A stretch of 64,000 nt of DNA from the NCBI RefSeq assembly GCF_034627025.1, contig NZ_CP141048.1, positions 2,554,001 to 2,618,000 on the forward strand. Reading direction: 5' to 3'. A model generated the notes under the pieces. That model saw only the letters and a program-made list of their open reading frames with translations. It made no database searches and had not been told where the DNA came from. Positions 27,465 through 36,848 of the stretch are shown piece after piece. Source of the stretch: Microvirga lotononidis. GTDB lineage: Bacteria > Pseudomonadota > Alphaproteobacteria > Rhizobiales > Beijerinckiaceae. Position numbers and translations under genes: made by a program. Each line of letters starts with the position of its first letter. Position 1 is the stretch's first letter.

Positions 27465-28283
27465 ATGCCCTTCTCGCCCCGTGATGTCGAAGCCGTGGAT
27501 CAACTCCTCCGCGAAGTCGCAAGGGTCGAGATCATGCCGCGTTTCCGCAATCTGGCAGCCCATGAGGTCCGGCAGAAATCGTCCGCCATGGACCTTGTGA
27601 CGGATGCCGACGAGGCGGCCGAACGGATGATCAGCAGAGGCCTGAGGCAGATCTTTCCTCAGGCTGTGACGATCGGCGAGGAAGCCACGGAGCGGGATCC
27701 ATCGCTTCTGAACAAGCTGGCGGACGCGGAACTTGCTCTCCTCATCGATCCGGTGGACGGCACCAAGAATTTCGCCTCAGGTCTCCCCTTGTTCGGAGTG
27801 ATGGTGGCGGCCGTGGTGCGAGGGGAAATCGTTGCCGGCTGGATCCATGATCCCGTGGGGGACGACACCGCGATCGCCCTTCGCGGAGAGGGGGCGTGGA
27901 TCCAGCGATCCGGCAATCACGTCGAGCTTCGCGTCGCGACTCCGGCTCCAGTCCAGGAAATGTCAGGCTGCGCATCCTGGAATCATATGCAGGAGCCCAT
28001 GCGCTCGACCGTGGCGGCGAACCTGAGCGGCCTCGGGGCCGTTGCATGTTATCGCTGCGCGGCACACGAGTATCGGATGGCAGCAGCCGGACATTGCCAC
28101 TTCCTTGTCCATGCGAAGTTGATGCCTTGGGACCATGCAGCGGGTTGGCTCCTTCATCGCGAGGCCGGCGGGTACTCCGCACGGTTCGACGGAACGCTCT
28201 ATCATCCAGCGCTCCGAACCGGGGGGATCATCTGCGCTCCGGATGCAGAAAGCTGGAAGATGATCCGGGATATATTGTTCTGA
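27465..28283 (+). CDS. Inositol-monophosphatase-family phosphatase, paralogue 2
   Basis: 272 residues. It has the same catalytic motifs (GEEATERD, DPVDGT at 95-100, MPWDHAAGWLLHREAGG) but is clearly diverged from paralogue 1: it is closer to the IMPase branch ending in a C-terminal RTGGIICAPD block. Two different family members in tandem suggest distinct substrates or steps. A 94-nt gap separates them. Confidence 0.87.
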   Translation: MPFSPRDVEAVDQLLREVARVEIMPRFRNLAAHEVRQKSSAMDLVTDADEAAERMISRGLRQIFPQAVTIGEEATERDPSLLNKLADAELALLIDPVDGTKNFASGLPLFGVMVAAVVRGEIVAGWIHDPVGDDTAIALRGEGAWIQRSGNHVELRVATPAPVQEMSGCASWNHMQEPMRSTVAANLSGLGAVACYRCAAHEYRMAAAGHCHFLVHAKLMPWDHAAGWLLHREAGGYSARFDGTLYHPALRTGGIICAPDAESWKMIRDILF

Positions 28284-28465
28284 TATCTTGAGATTCCATT
28301 TGCGGCGGCTCAACGACATGCTCCTCAAAGGCGTATGAGTTCGCTTTATGGCGCATTCAGATCCTTGACGAAGTCTTGATTGCACCGTCCGCCTCGGGCC
28401 TGTCGCCACACGGGGCCCGCCCCTTCGCCATTGTCACGACATCCTCCAAACGCTAGTACGAGCGC

Positions 28466-29161
28466 ATGTCTCCTCTGAAAGCCATCATCTTCGATCTCGA
28501 TGGGACTTTGGTCGACAGCGCCTCCGATCTGAGGGACGCGGTGAACACCCTCCTGTCACAAGAAGGCCTCCGGCAACTCGACCTCGGCGAGGTCAAGTCC
28601 ATGATCGGAGACGGAGTGGCCAAGCTCGTGGAGCGGGCCGTCTCGGCCACGGGTGGGGATATGTCGCGCGTTTCGGAACTCGTCGCCCGCTTCCTTCAGG
28701 CCTATGAAGCCAATGCGTCCCGCCAAACCGAGGCTTATCCTGGTGTCGCAGACACGCTGGCCAGTCTGCGCGCCCTCGGGCTTCCGTTGGCGGTCGTCAC
28801 CAACAAGCCCTACGGGCCTACCATCGATATTCTGGAAGCCCTTGGCCTGCGGATCTATTTCGATGCGATCATCGGAGGCGATACGCTTCCCGATCGCAAG
28901 CCGCACCCTGCTCCGATCCTGGCGGCGTTGAGCCAGCTCGGCGTCCCACCCGAGGCGGCACTCATGATCGGCGACAACTATCATGATGTGCAGGCGGCCC
29001 GGGCAGCCGGCGTGCGCGCCGTTGCGGTCACCTACGGCTACAGCCACAAGCCTCACGCGGAGCTCGGCGCAGATCGCTTGATCGATACCATGCCCGACTT
29101 GCTGCCCATCGTTGTGAACATCGCTGCCGCCTGGGAAACCGGATCCACCTTGGACACCTGA
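28466..29161 (+). CDS. gph: Phosphoglycolate phosphatase-type HAD hydrolase
   Basis: 231 residues. HAD motif I FDLDGTLVDS (nucleophile D10, acid D12), motif II VVTNKPYG, motif III Lys in DRKPHP and motif IV MIGDNYHDVQAA are intact, with an alpha-helical cap between motifs I and II. It removes 2-phosphoglycolate formed by oxygenase activity or DNA repair. Other small phosphates are possible, and the symbol is given on family resemblance. Confidence 0.82.
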   Translation: MSPLKAIIFDLDGTLVDSASDLRDAVNTLLSQEGLRQLDLGEVKSMIGDGVAKLVERAVSATGGDMSRVSELVARFLQAYEANASRQTEAYPGVADTLASLRALGLPLAVVTNKPYGPTIDILEALGLRIYFDAIIGGDTLPDRKPHPAPILAALSQLGVPPEAALMIGDNYHDVQAARAAGVRAVAVTYGYSHKPHAELGADRLIDTMPDLLPIVVNIAAAWETGSTLDT

Positions 29162-29190
29162 ACCGTGCGGTTACAAACCGGCGAACGGCG

Positions 29191-29637
29191 TCATGTCCAA
29201 ATTGCGTTGCAAGGCGTGCGGGTGACAGTCGATCCGGCATCCAGGAAGCGTAGACCGATACTTTCCACATACACCTCGCGGATACTGCCATCCTCGACAA
29301 ACGGCATACGATCGCCGACGCGAAGACCCAGGAGCGCCGTTCCCAGCGGCGTGGTGACGGAGATCTCCGCACCGGGCCAGATGAGGTCCTCAGCGTGGAC
29401 GAGCAGGTGCGCATACGATTTCGGATCGTCGTCGATGCGATAGATCACGCGACAGTTCGTCGAAACGACATCTTCCGGCAGGGCGGCCGGGTGGCAGACC
29501 TCTGCGCGACGCAGTTCCTCAAGAAGGAAGTCGGGCGTACGGCGGTTACGATTCTGCTGCATCATTGCGGTGAACAGCAGGCGGTTGTAGTCGTTGGTCG
29601 CGATGGTAATCGGTGGGAGTTTGTTCCGCGTGCTCAT
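29191..29637 (-). CDS. rnk: Rnk-like GreA/GreB-family protein
   Basis: 148 residues from the ATG at 29637 (ribosome site GAGG upstream); the frame continues upstream to 29715. The C-terminal GreA/GreB-type FKBP-like domain is clear (PGAEISVTTPLGTALLGLRVGD). The N-terminal coiled coil is short, as in Rnk, so it should bind RNA polymerase without the transcript-cleavage activity of GreA. Confidence 0.82.
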   Translation of the reverse strand: MSTRNKLPPITIATNDYNRLLFTAMMQQNRNRRTPDFLLEELRRAEVCHPAALPEDVVSTNCRVIYRIDDDPKSYAHLLVHAEDLIWPGAEISVTTPLGTALLGLRVGDRMPFVEDGSIREVYVESIGLRFLDAGSTVTRTPCNAIWT

Positions 29638-30086
29638 GTAAGCCTCCTCGAAACGGTCGGGTGCCTGACGCGCAGGTGCGTTCCCGCAGGGCAGATGGAC
29701 ATGACGAGCCAACACGCCTGAACAGCGCGTAACGGCTCAACGATGGAATGAGAGAGATTTGACGCCCCGGAGTGCCGGCGACCACAATGGATCGAGCCGG
29801 CTCCTGGGGCTTACTTGCCTGCTTTGAGGCAACCCGCGTGCGCCTGAAGGCGAAGATCTTTCGCGAACATAATCATGACAACGACAAGATAGCCCTGTTG
29901 CGCGCGAATGCAAGGTTGCTGGCGTCGCAGGCGCTCGCGCGAAGGGAGTAGGGCCACAGGATGGATGCGCTTGTTCCGGATCGACGCAGCCCTGTGCAGG
30001 ATATTGCGCTCCGAAGCGGAAGTCGCCATTAAGGCTACCGAGCGATAAGCTGCCCGATTGGCATCAACACATAGGAGCAAGATAGA
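29638..30086. other. Intergenic region between rnk and glutamate dehydrogenase
   Basis: About 450 bp between divergent genes. No gene is convincing here; the minus-strand ORF at 29811-30755 is mostly antisense to the dehydrogenase. An AGGAG at 30073 precedes the TTG of the dehydrogenase. I see no clear palindrome or terminator. Confidence 0.4.
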
Positions 30087-31349
30087 TTGCAAGCAGCCTC
30101 CATGCTGGACCAGGCTCTGACACGCCTTGACGAAGCAGCCCGGCACCTCGACCTCGACGCAGACGTTCTCGAGAAATTGAAGTACCCGCGCGAGACCACG
30201 AAGGTCCGCCTGATGATCCGCATGGACGACGGCTCCCGCAAGTCCTTCATGGCTTGGCGCTGCCGCTATGACGACACTCGTGGGCCGACCAAGGGAGGCA
30301 TTCGCTTCCATCCGGACTCGACCATGGAGGAGGTGGAGACGCTTGCTTTCTGGATGACTTTCAAATGCGCGGTGATGAACCTGCCATATGGCGGAGGCAA
30401 GGGTGCAGTGCAGGTCGATCCCCGCACTCTGTCGAAGGCCGAACTGGAGCGCCTCTCGCGCGCCTACGTGCAGGCGTTCTCGAAAATCATCGGGCCTGAC
30501 CGCGACATCCCGGCGCCGGACGTTTATACGAATTCGATGATCATGGGCTGGATGGCCGACGAATACGCCTCCATCGTAGGCGAGGCGACGCCGGCGGTGA
30601 TCACGGGCAAGCCCATCGCCCTTGGCGGCTCGCTCGGGCGTGACGATGCGACGGCCCGTGGCGGCTACTATCTCGTCCAGCATCTGGCGCGGGCGCTCGG
30701 ATTGGAGCCGGGGGCGCGGGTGGTGATCCAAGGCTTCGGCAACGCGGGCCAGCACATCGCGCGCTTGCTGGCTGCGGACGGATACACCATCGTGGCCGTC
30801 TCCGATTCAAAGGGTGCGATCCACAGCCCGGCAGGGATCGACGTCGACAGGCTCATGGCTGCCAAAGGGCAGGGGAGCGTCACGAGTCTGGCCGGGGCTG
30901 ACGGTATCTCCTCCCTTGGCGCCGAAGACCTCGTTTCTGTCGATTGCGAGTTGTTCATTCCGGCAGCCCTGGAGGACATGATCCATGAGAGGAATGCCGG
31001 CAGCGTGAAGGCTCGCGTCATCCTCGAACTCGCCAACGGTCCGATCACGCCCGAAGCCGACGACATCCTGGCCACCAAGAACGTTGTCGTGCTGCCGGAT
31101 ATTCTGGCGAATGCGGGCGGCGTCACCGTCTCTTACTTCGAGTGGGTGCAGAACCGGCAGGGCTATTACTGGCCGGTCGACGACGTGCATGCGCGGCTGA
31201 AGTCGACGATGGAACGCGAAGGGGATGCGATCTGGGCGCTCGCCCGAGAGAAAGGCATCACCCTGCGCAGCGCGGCCTACGTGCATGCGCTCTCGCGGCT
31301 TGCGGGTGCCATCGAGGCGCACGGCACGCAGCAGTTCTTCACGAGCTGA
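30087..31349 (+). CDS. Glu/Leu/Phe/Val dehydrogenase, probably glutamate dehydrogenase
   Basis: 420 residues. PYGGGKGAVQVDP carries the catalytic Lys, and the Asp of DIPAPDVYTN the proton transfer. The Rossmann motif is VVIQGFGNAGQH. The catabolic-type length suggests NAD-linked deamination of glutamate to 2-oxoglutarate. The TTG at 30087 is favoured because AGGAG lies 9 nt upstream; an ATG at 30102 is an alternative. Confidence 0.9.
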   Translation: MQAASMLDQALTRLDEAARHLDLDADVLEKLKYPRETTKVRLMIRMDDGSRKSFMAWRCRYDDTRGPTKGGIRFHPDSTMEEVETLAFWMTFKCAVMNLPYGGGKGAVQVDPRTLSKAELERLSRAYVQAFSKIIGPDRDIPAPDVYTNSMIMGWMADEYASIVGEATPAVITGKPIALGGSLGRDDATARGGYYLVQHLARALGLEPGARVVIQGFGNAGQHIARLLAADGYTIVAVSDSKGAIHSPAGIDVDRLMAAKGQGSVTSLAGADGISSLGAEDLVSVDCELFIPAALEDMIHERNAGSVKARVILELANGPITPEADDILATKNVVVLPDILANAGGVTVSYFEWVQNRQGYYWPVDDVHARLKSTMEREGDAIWALAREKGITLRSAAYVHALSRLAGAIEAHGTQQFFTS

Positions 31350-31368
31350 CGCCCGGAACGATACCATC

Positions 31369-32214
31369 ATGAAGCCTCCGCCCCGATCAAACGGCGCGGC
31401 TCGGACACCGCGTCAGAACGGCGCCGTGGTCAGCTTGCCGCGCGCCTTGTCAAAGCTCGGGTTCTGCTCCCGTGCACAAGCCGAAACCCTGATTGCGGCC
31501 GGGCGCGTGAGCGTCGACGGCCGAATTGCCCGCAATCCCGCAACCCGTGTCGATCCGCAGCGCACGCGCATGACGGTCGACGGCCAACCGGTCGCGGCCG
31601 AGCGCAAGGTGTACCTGATGCTCAACAAGCCGCGCGGCTTGGTCACAACGCGAGACGATCCCGACCAGCGATCGACGGTCTACGATTGCCTGGGAGGGTT
31701 CGATCTCCCGTTCGTTGCTCCCGTTGGCCGGTTGGACAAGGCAAGCGAAGGACTGCTGCTCCTGACCAACGACACCCGATGGGCGCAGCGCGTGCTCGAC
31801 CCCATGTCGAACGTCGAGAAGGTCTACCACGTCCAGGTCGACCGTATGCCCGATGATGGCGTGTTGGCGCGGCTTCAGGCGGGCATGATGCTCGACGGCG
31901 AACGTCTGGTCGCAAAGTCGGCAAGCGTGCTCCGGGCCGGTACACGCAATGCATGGCTGGAGGTCGTTCTCAACGAGGGCAAAAACCGCCAGATCCGGCG
32001 TCTGCTCGACGCCGTCGGTGCCGATGTGCTTCGCCTCGTGCGCGTCGATGTGGGTGGCGTGAAGCTGGGGGACCTGCCGAAAGGCTCGGTCCGGCACCTC
32101 TCTCCGCATGAGAAGGCAATGCTCGACGTTCCTGTCCGCGCCTCTCCCGACCTGCTCAAGGCGTCGCGAAGGCGGCAGTCTCCGGACAGCCGAACTCGGC
32201 CCGGCTCTTGCTGA
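31369..32214 (+). CDS. RsuA/RluB/E/F-family pseudouridine synthase
   Basis: 281 residues from the ATG at 31369; the frame is open upstream into the dehydrogenase gene. An N-terminal S4 RNA-binding domain (LPRALSKLGFCSRAQAETLIAAGRVSVDG) is followed by the synthase domain with catalytic Asp in PVGRLDKASEGLLLLTND and a GKNRQIRRLL motif. It modifies rRNA; which position (RsuA, RluB, RluE or RluF type) is not resolved. Confidence 0.9.
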   Translation: MKPPPRSNGAARTPRQNGAVVSLPRALSKLGFCSRAQAETLIAAGRVSVDGRIARNPATRVDPQRTRMTVDGQPVAAERKVYLMLNKPRGLVTTRDDPDQRSTVYDCLGGFDLPFVAPVGRLDKASEGLLLLTNDTRWAQRVLDPMSNVEKVYHVQVDRMPDDGVLARLQAGMMLDGERLVAKSASVLRAGTRNAWLEVVLNEGKNRQIRRLLDAVGADVLRLVRVDVGGVKLGDLPKGSVRHLSPHEKAMLDVPVRASPDLLKASRRRQSPDSRTRPGSC

Positions 32215-32287
32215 CACAAGCAATCGGCCTCTGGGCAACCTCATCGGTCGCTCAAGATGGGTTCGGTTGCCTGAGCTGCTCGATGCG

Positions 32288-32983
32288 CTAATCGCTCTTG
32301 TGAATCATGATGGTCCGGATCGTGCTCAGGTGGTCGAACATCGCTTGCCGCGCCGCTGCGGGATCCCGTGCCGCGATAGCCTCGACGATGGCCAAATGCA
32401 TGCGCCCCTGTTGGGCCGCATATTCCTTCTTGCGCGCCCGCCGGAAAGCGAGGTCGTGCTGCCGTTGCCAGCGGGCACGGCCGCGTACCGATGACAGGAC
32501 ATTGAGGAAGGCGATCACCAGGGGATTGCCGGTAATGCGGGCGATCCCCTTGTGGAAGGCGTCGTCCGACTGCTCATAAGCTTGCCAGTCAGACGCTTCG
32601 CTGCTCCTCAACGCATGGCCGCGGAGGTGGCCGATATCCTCGGCGGTCGCGCGCAATGCGGCTTCACCGGCGATGGGAGGCTCGATCAGAAGCCGAGCGG
32701 CGAGCACGTCGGCGGGGGAGGCCATTTCGACCAGGATCGACGGGCGGACCGGTTCGGAGGCTGGGGGCGGTCCGACGAAGGTACCTTGCCCTACGTGCCG
32801 CCAGATCAGGCCTTCCTTCTCCAATACCTCCAGCACCGCCCGCAGGGTCTCGCGGCTGCAACCGATCATGGGGGCCAAGACCCGCTCCGGTTCCAATCGG
32901 TCCTGCGGGCCGTAGGCGCGCCGCCGAAGATGGGCGCGCAGGCGCTGGATGGCGGCCTCCTTCGTCACACGTGTGCCAGACAT
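32288..32983 (-). CDS. GntR-family regulator with FCD domain
   Basis: 231 residues: winged HTH at the N-terminus (IQRLRAHLRRRAY, IGCSRETLRAVLEVLEKEGLI) and an all-helical FCD effector domain with likely metal ligands in FHKGIARITGN. It is divergent from the small membrane protein/YoaK genes. Direct repeats AGACCAA at 32991 and 33003, just upstream of its start, are candidate binding sites. Confidence 0.87.
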   Translation of the reverse strand: MSGTRVTKEAAIQRLRAHLRRRAYGPQDRLEPERVLAPMIGCSRETLRAVLEVLEKEGLIWRHVGQGTFVGPPPASEPVRPSILVEMASPADVLAARLLIEPPIAGEAALRATAEDIGHLRGHALRSSEASDWQAYEQSDDAFHKGIARITGNPLVIAFLNVLSSVRGRARWQRQHDLAFRRARKKEYAAQQGRMHLAIVEAIAARDPAAARQAMFDHLSTIRTIMIHKSD

Positions 32984-32990
32984 AAATTCC

Positions 32991-33009
32991 AGACCAATTT
33001 TTAGACCAA
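32991..33009. promoter_or_regulatory. Direct repeats upstream of the GntR gene
   Basis: AGACCAA occurs at 32991-32997 and 33003-33009 (12-bp period), reading TTGGTCT on the minus strand, 8-26 bp upstream of the gene start. The same half-site forms the palindrome before the other FCD regulator (48835). Probable autoregulatory site. Confidence 0.45.
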
Positions 33010-33088
33010 TTCCGATCCGGCCTATGTAGTAGGTCCGGCCCGATCGCGAAAGCCTAGGCCGTGCCGGATGAATGGAGAGGGATGTCTG

Positions 33089-33241
33089 ATGAAAGCGACA
33101 CTTGCTGACCGATTTTTCGGCGATGAGCCTATTCCCGACCCGGCTGTCCGCATCGGCCGCCTCATCGGCACCATTCTGGGACTGCTGATCTATCCCATGT
33201 TCATCTGGATCGTCATCGACGGACTTTTTCGGGTCCTGTGA
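33089..33241 (+). CDS. 50-residue single-pass membrane protein
   Basis: A short ORF preceded by a GGAGAGGG ribosome site. The sequence starts MKATLADRFFGDEPIPDPAV and continues into one hydrophobic helix (IGTILGLLIYPMFIWIVIDGLF, about residues 26-47). The next gene begins 3 nt after its stop, so the two are probably co-translated. I do not recognise the family; it may assist the YoaK-type protein. Confidence 0.6.
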   Translation: MKATLADRFFGDEPIPDPAVRIGRLIGTILGLLIYPMFIWIVIDGLFRVL

Positions 33242-33244
33242 GCC

Positions 33245-33994
33245 GTGGCGGGGCCGACAGTGACACGCACAAGCGGCTTATCGACGAGCCTTCACACTCA
33301 GATTTTCCTGGGTGTGCTTCTGACTGCCGGTGCCGGCTTCGTCGACGCCGTTGGTTGCATCGGCCTCGGCGGGCTGTTCGCTTCCTTCATGAGCGGGGCC
33401 AGCGTGTCACTCGGGGTCGGGCTCGAGAGCAGTCGTTGGGATGTCGTCGGTCAGGGCCTGTTCATGATCGCTTCCTTTCTTGGCGGCGTCACGCTTGGCA
33501 CGTTCCTGTCGGGTGTTCTGGGTCTGTGGGCTCCTCCGGCGATCCTGCTCCTGGAAGCGCTCCTTCTGGCGGGAGCGGCTCTGCTCGCCACCTCCGGATG
33601 GACTATCTCCGCCTCGATCGTTCCGGTCACGGCGGCCATGGGCATCCAGAACACGGCCTTGCCGCCTGTGAATGGGGTGAGGCTCGGCGCAACCTTCATT
33701 ACCGGCACGCTGGTAAGTCTTGGGCAGGCGCTCGGACGCGCTCTTCTCGGCCAAGCCGACGCTTGGCGTCCGCCTGGCCATGCCTTGCTGTGGGGAGCTC
33801 TCGTGGCGGGAGCCCTGGCCGGCGCCCGGTTGACCAGCGCGTTCGGGGCGGCGGCCCTCATTGTCCCGGCGGTTCTGGTTGGTTCCCTGGCATTTCTCAG
33901 TGCCATGCTCACGTTGGCGAGGAGAATGCCTGACCCGGCATGTCAGCGTCGCGATCTGGAAGCGGATCGCCCCTCTGTGTGGCCGTACACCTGA
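33245..33994 (+). CDS. YoaK-family (DUF1275) membrane protein
   Basis: 249 residues with six or so membrane segments. GAGFVDAVGCIGLGGLFASFMSGASVSLGVG near the N-terminus and MGIQNTALPPVNGVRLGATFITGTLVSLGQAL are the hallmarks of DUF1275. The start is a GTG. Function of the family is unknown; transport has been suggested. It is coupled to the 50-residue protein and followed by another transporter gene. Confidence 0.85.
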   Translation: MAGPTVTRTSGLSTSLHTQIFLGVLLTAGAGFVDAVGCIGLGGLFASFMSGASVSLGVGLESSRWDVVGQGLFMIASFLGGVTLGTFLSGVLGLWAPPAILLLEALLLAGAALLATSGWTISASIVPVTAAMGIQNTALPPVNGVRLGATFITGTLVSLGQALGRALLGQADAWRPPGHALLWGALVAGALAGARLTSAFGAAALIVPAVLVGSLAFLSAMLTLARRMPDPACQRRDLEADRPSVWPYT

Positions 33995-34033
33995 CTGCGC
34001 CAGCATACAGTTCATCGTCAGATCGGAATAAGC

Positions 34034-35011
34034 ATGCGAAAGATCGACCCGTTTCTCCTGCTGATCATGGCGGCCATCGCCGTGGCCAGCTTACTTCCCG
34101 CGCAGGGTGTCGGTGCGGACATCCTCGACACGTTGGGCGTCTTGGGAATCGCACTGCTCTTCTTCGTCCATGGTGCCGCGCTTCCGCGAGAGGTGGTGAT
34201 CCAGGGCCTCGTTCAATGGCGGCTGCATCTCTTCATCTTCGCCATCACGTTCGTGGTGTTTCCCATCGCTGTCATGCCGTATGGCATGCTGCCGTCGACA
34301 TGGATGCCGGCGGATCTTCTCCTGGGTTTCCTCTACTTGGCGGCGTTGCCGTCGGCAGTGTCATCCTCCATTGCCTTCACAGCCATGGCCATGGGGAATG
34401 TGCCGGCGGCGATTTGCAGCTCGGCGGCCTCGAACGTTTTCGGCCTGCTGCTGACGCCGGTTCTGCTGTCGCTGCTTACGCGGACCTCCGTCGAGGGCGG
34501 CTTCGACCTCAGCAAAGCACTCGGCGACGTGGTGCTTCAACTCCTGGTCCCGTTCGCGGCCGGCCAGATGGCCCGCCCGTGGCTGGCGGGGATCATGGCC
34601 CGGCACGAGCGCCGGATCGGTCACCTCGATCAAGGTGTCATTCTGCTGATCGTCTACACGGCATTCTCACAGTCCGTGGTCGACGGCTTATGGACCCGGC
34701 TTCCGCCAGCCAGCGTGGTCCTGACGGCTGTCCTGTGCTTGGTCTTGCTGGCCGTTGTGCTGGCGCTCACGGCCTTCATCGCACGCCAGTTCGGGTTCTC
34801 GAGGGCCGATGAAATCGCTGCGGTGTTCTGCGGCTCGAAGAAGAGCCTGGCATCGGGCCTGCCGCTCGCGAAGGTCCTGTTCGCAACAGCTCCGGGCTTC
34901 GGCATGATCGTGCTGCCGATCATGTTCTATAACCAGATCCAGATCATCGTCGGTGCCGTCCTGGCCGGTTACTATGCCCGACATGGATGCACACCGGTTG
35001 TCGAGCGCTAA
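34034..35011 (+). CDS. Bile acid:sodium symporter-like transporter (SBF-like, YfeH type)
   Basis: 325 residues, about ten membrane segments. LLFFVHGAALPREVVIQGL, YLAALPSAVSSSIAFTAMA and FCGSKKSLASGLPLAKVLF are conserved features of the PF13593 branch. Substrate unknown. It shares a convergent terminator (35050-35082) with the chemoreceptor gene on the other strand. Confidence 0.85.
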   Translation: MRKIDPFLLLIMAAIAVASLLPAQGVGADILDTLGVLGIALLFFVHGAALPREVVIQGLVQWRLHLFIFAITFVVFPIAVMPYGMLPSTWMPADLLLGFLYLAALPSAVSSSIAFTAMAMGNVPAAICSSAASNVFGLLLTPVLLSLLTRTSVEGGFDLSKALGDVVLQLLVPFAAGQMARPWLAGIMARHERRIGHLDQGVILLIVYTAFSQSVVDGLWTRLPPASVVLTAVLCLVLLAVVLALTAFIARQFGFSRADEIAAVFCGSKKSLASGLPLAKVLFATAPGFGMIVLPIMFYNQIQIIVGAVLAGYYARHGCTPVVER

Positions 35012-35049
35012 CGAAAGCGAGGAACCTGAGGCGATGAGCCTGCAAAAGA

Positions 35050-35082
35050 GAAAAGCGCCCCATCGCGACAGGGGCGCCTTTC
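35050..35082. terminator. Bidirectional Rho-independent terminator
   Basis: AAAAGCGCCCC and GGGGCGCCTTT pair through GCGCCCC (35055-35061) and GGGGCGC (35071-35077). The minus-strand transcript ends in TTTTCTCTTTT, a good U-tract for the chemoreceptor gene; the plus strand has a weaker tail for the SBF-like gene. Confidence 0.75.
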
Positions 35083-35150
35083 AGACTAAGCACGATGGAG
35101 AGTTGAGCCGTCCCGACGAACCGCAATCCGCCGGGAACAGAGATCTCGCT

Positions 35151-36848
35151 TCAGGCAGCCTTTACGCCGCGCAGGAATTGGCCGACCTCGTCCCCGAGGC
35201 TGTTGGAATGGCGGGCCAGTTCCTGGGCCGCGCTCAGCACCTGCGACGCGGCAGCCCCGGTCTCACCGGCACCCCGGCGCACGTCGCCGATGTTGCCGGT
35301 CACATGCTCGGTGCCGCGGGCCGCTTCGTGGACGTTGCGAGCGATCTCGCCCGTTGCAGCCCCTTGTTCCTCCATGGCTGCGGCGATCGTGACCGAGATC
35401 TGCGACATTTCTCCGATCGTCTGCGTGATGGTATGGATAGCCTGTACCGCCTCTCGGGTGGCCTGCTGCACCGATGCGATCTGCGTCGAGATCTCATCCG
35501 TGGCCTTTGCCGTCTGGTTGGCCAGTTCCTTGACCTCGGAGGCAACGACCGCAAAGCCCTTGCCCGCCTCACCAGCGCGAGCCGCCTCGATGGTGGCGTT
35601 GAGCGCGAGCAGGTTGGTCTGTCCAGCCACCGAATTGATCAGGGCGATGACGTTGCCGATCCGCTCCGCCGTGGAAGCCAGCTGCTGCACGATGGCGTCG
35701 GTGCGCTGGGCATCATGCACCGCACGTTCCGCAATCCGCGAGGACTGGGATACCTGCGAGGCGATTTCCCTGATCGAGATCGACAACTCTTCCGTGGCGG
35801 CTGCCACCGTCTGCACGTTGGCAGAGGTTTGCTCGGCGGCCGAGGCCGCGCTGACCGTCTGGTTGTTGGTCTGATCGGCAATCGACGTCATGGTCTGCGC
35901 CGTGGCTTCCATTTCCGTCGCAGCCGAAGCCAACCCCTGTGTCATGGCAGAGACATTGCGCTCGAAGTCCTTGGTCAGCTGATCGAGCACTTGGGCGCGG
36001 CGCATCTTCGCTTCGTTCTCGGCCTCCTGCTCGGCAGCAAGGCGTCGGGCTTCAATGGCGTTATCCTTGAAGACCTGGAGCGACCGGGCCAATGCGCCGA
36101 CCTCATCCTGACGATCGGTGCCGGTTACCCGAATATCGAGCTCTCCCGCGGCCAAGCGGCCCATGGTTTTGGTCATCGCTCCGAGCGGCCGGGTCACGCC
36201 GAGGAGAACGATTGAGCAAATCAATCCGACGGCGAAGATCAACCCACCTGCGGCAGAGCCGACAAGCCACCACCTCGTGCTCAGCGCATCGGAAGACGCA
36301 TCCTGCTTCATCTGCTCGAGTTCGAGCGCGATGCCGTCGCTGCTGGTGGTGATCTGATCGCGCAAAGCGCGGCGCAGGTCGCGCGCTGCACCATTCGTGA
36401 TCTCGGTCGCCGCCGCATCGTTGCCCGCCATCGAAGCGGCAAGGCTCTGCTCCAATACCCGGAAGTAGTTCAGGGTCGCGCTTCTCAGGTTCTCATTCAG
36501 CTTCCTGAACTCGGCCGAACTGGAAAGCTCAACGATCTTATCGAGATCCTCAGATGCCTTCCTGGTCGCGGTCTTGAATGCATTTTCAACGCTCCTGACC
36601 CGGTCCGGAAGGTTCTTCGGCGTCAGGATCATGCCCTTCTCTTGAATCGAGGCCTCGTTGATCTGCGTGTTTACACTCTGGACCAGGCTCAGCCGTTTTG
36701 CATCGTTATCGACGATGCGCTCGGCATTGGCGTTCATTTCATCGAGGCCCGAGACCGCCATTGCTATCAGGCCTAGGGTAATGGCAACAAAGATCACCAC
36801 CGGAATGGCGATCTTGGTGAGAAGTTTCACATTGTCGAGGATTCTCAT
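35151..36848 (-). CDS. Methyl-accepting chemotaxis protein
   Basis: 565 residues. Membrane segments at about 13-33 and 193-217 bracket a periplasmic helical sensor (four-helix-bundle type). A HAMP domain follows ([20 protein letters not shown]), then the signalling domain with its hairpin tip around [20 protein letters not shown]. It senses a periplasmic ligand and signals to CheA/CheW, which are not encoded in the window. Confidence 0.92.
   Translation of the reverse strand: MRILDNVKLLTKIAIPVVIFVAITLGLIAMAVSGLDEMNANAERIVDNDAKRLSLVQSVNTQINEASIQEKGMILTPKNLPDRVRSVENAFKTATRKASEDLDKIVELSSSAEFRKLNENLRSATLNYFRVLEQSLAASMAGNDAAATEITNGAARDLRRALRDQITTSSDGIALELEQMKQDASSDALSTRWWLVGSAAGGLIFAVGLICSIVLLGVTRPLGAMTKTMGRLAAGELDIRVTGTDRQDEVGALARSLQVFKDNAIEARRLAAEQEAENEAKMRRAQVLDQLTKDFERNVSAMTQGLASAATEMEATAQTMTSIADQTNNQTVSAASAAEQTSANVQTVAAATEELSISIREIASQVSQSSRIAERAVHDAQRTDAIVQQLASTAERIGNVIALINSVAGQTNLLALNATIEAARAGEAGKGFAVVASEVKELANQTAKATDEISTQIASVQQATREAVQAIHTITQTIGEMSQISVTIAAAMEEQGAATGEIARNVHEAARGTEHVTGNIGDVRRGAGETGAAASQVLSAAQELARHSNSLGDEVGQFLRGVKAA

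Noticed and set aside
29811..30755. 314-codon minus-strand ORF
   Set aside because: Mostly antisense to glutamate dehydrogenase; its part in the intergenic gap is not protein-like.
32966..32975. CACACGTGTG, identical to the core of the LacI operator at 21403
   Set aside because: It lies within the first codons of the GntR gene and lacks the TTTG/CAAA flanks, so chance is the simpler explanation.
34953..36215. 420-codon plus-strand ORF opposite the chemoreceptor gene
   Set aside because: Low-complexity Arg/Gly/His-rich product, antisense to a clear methyl-accepting chemotaxis protein, and crossing the terminator at 35050-35082.
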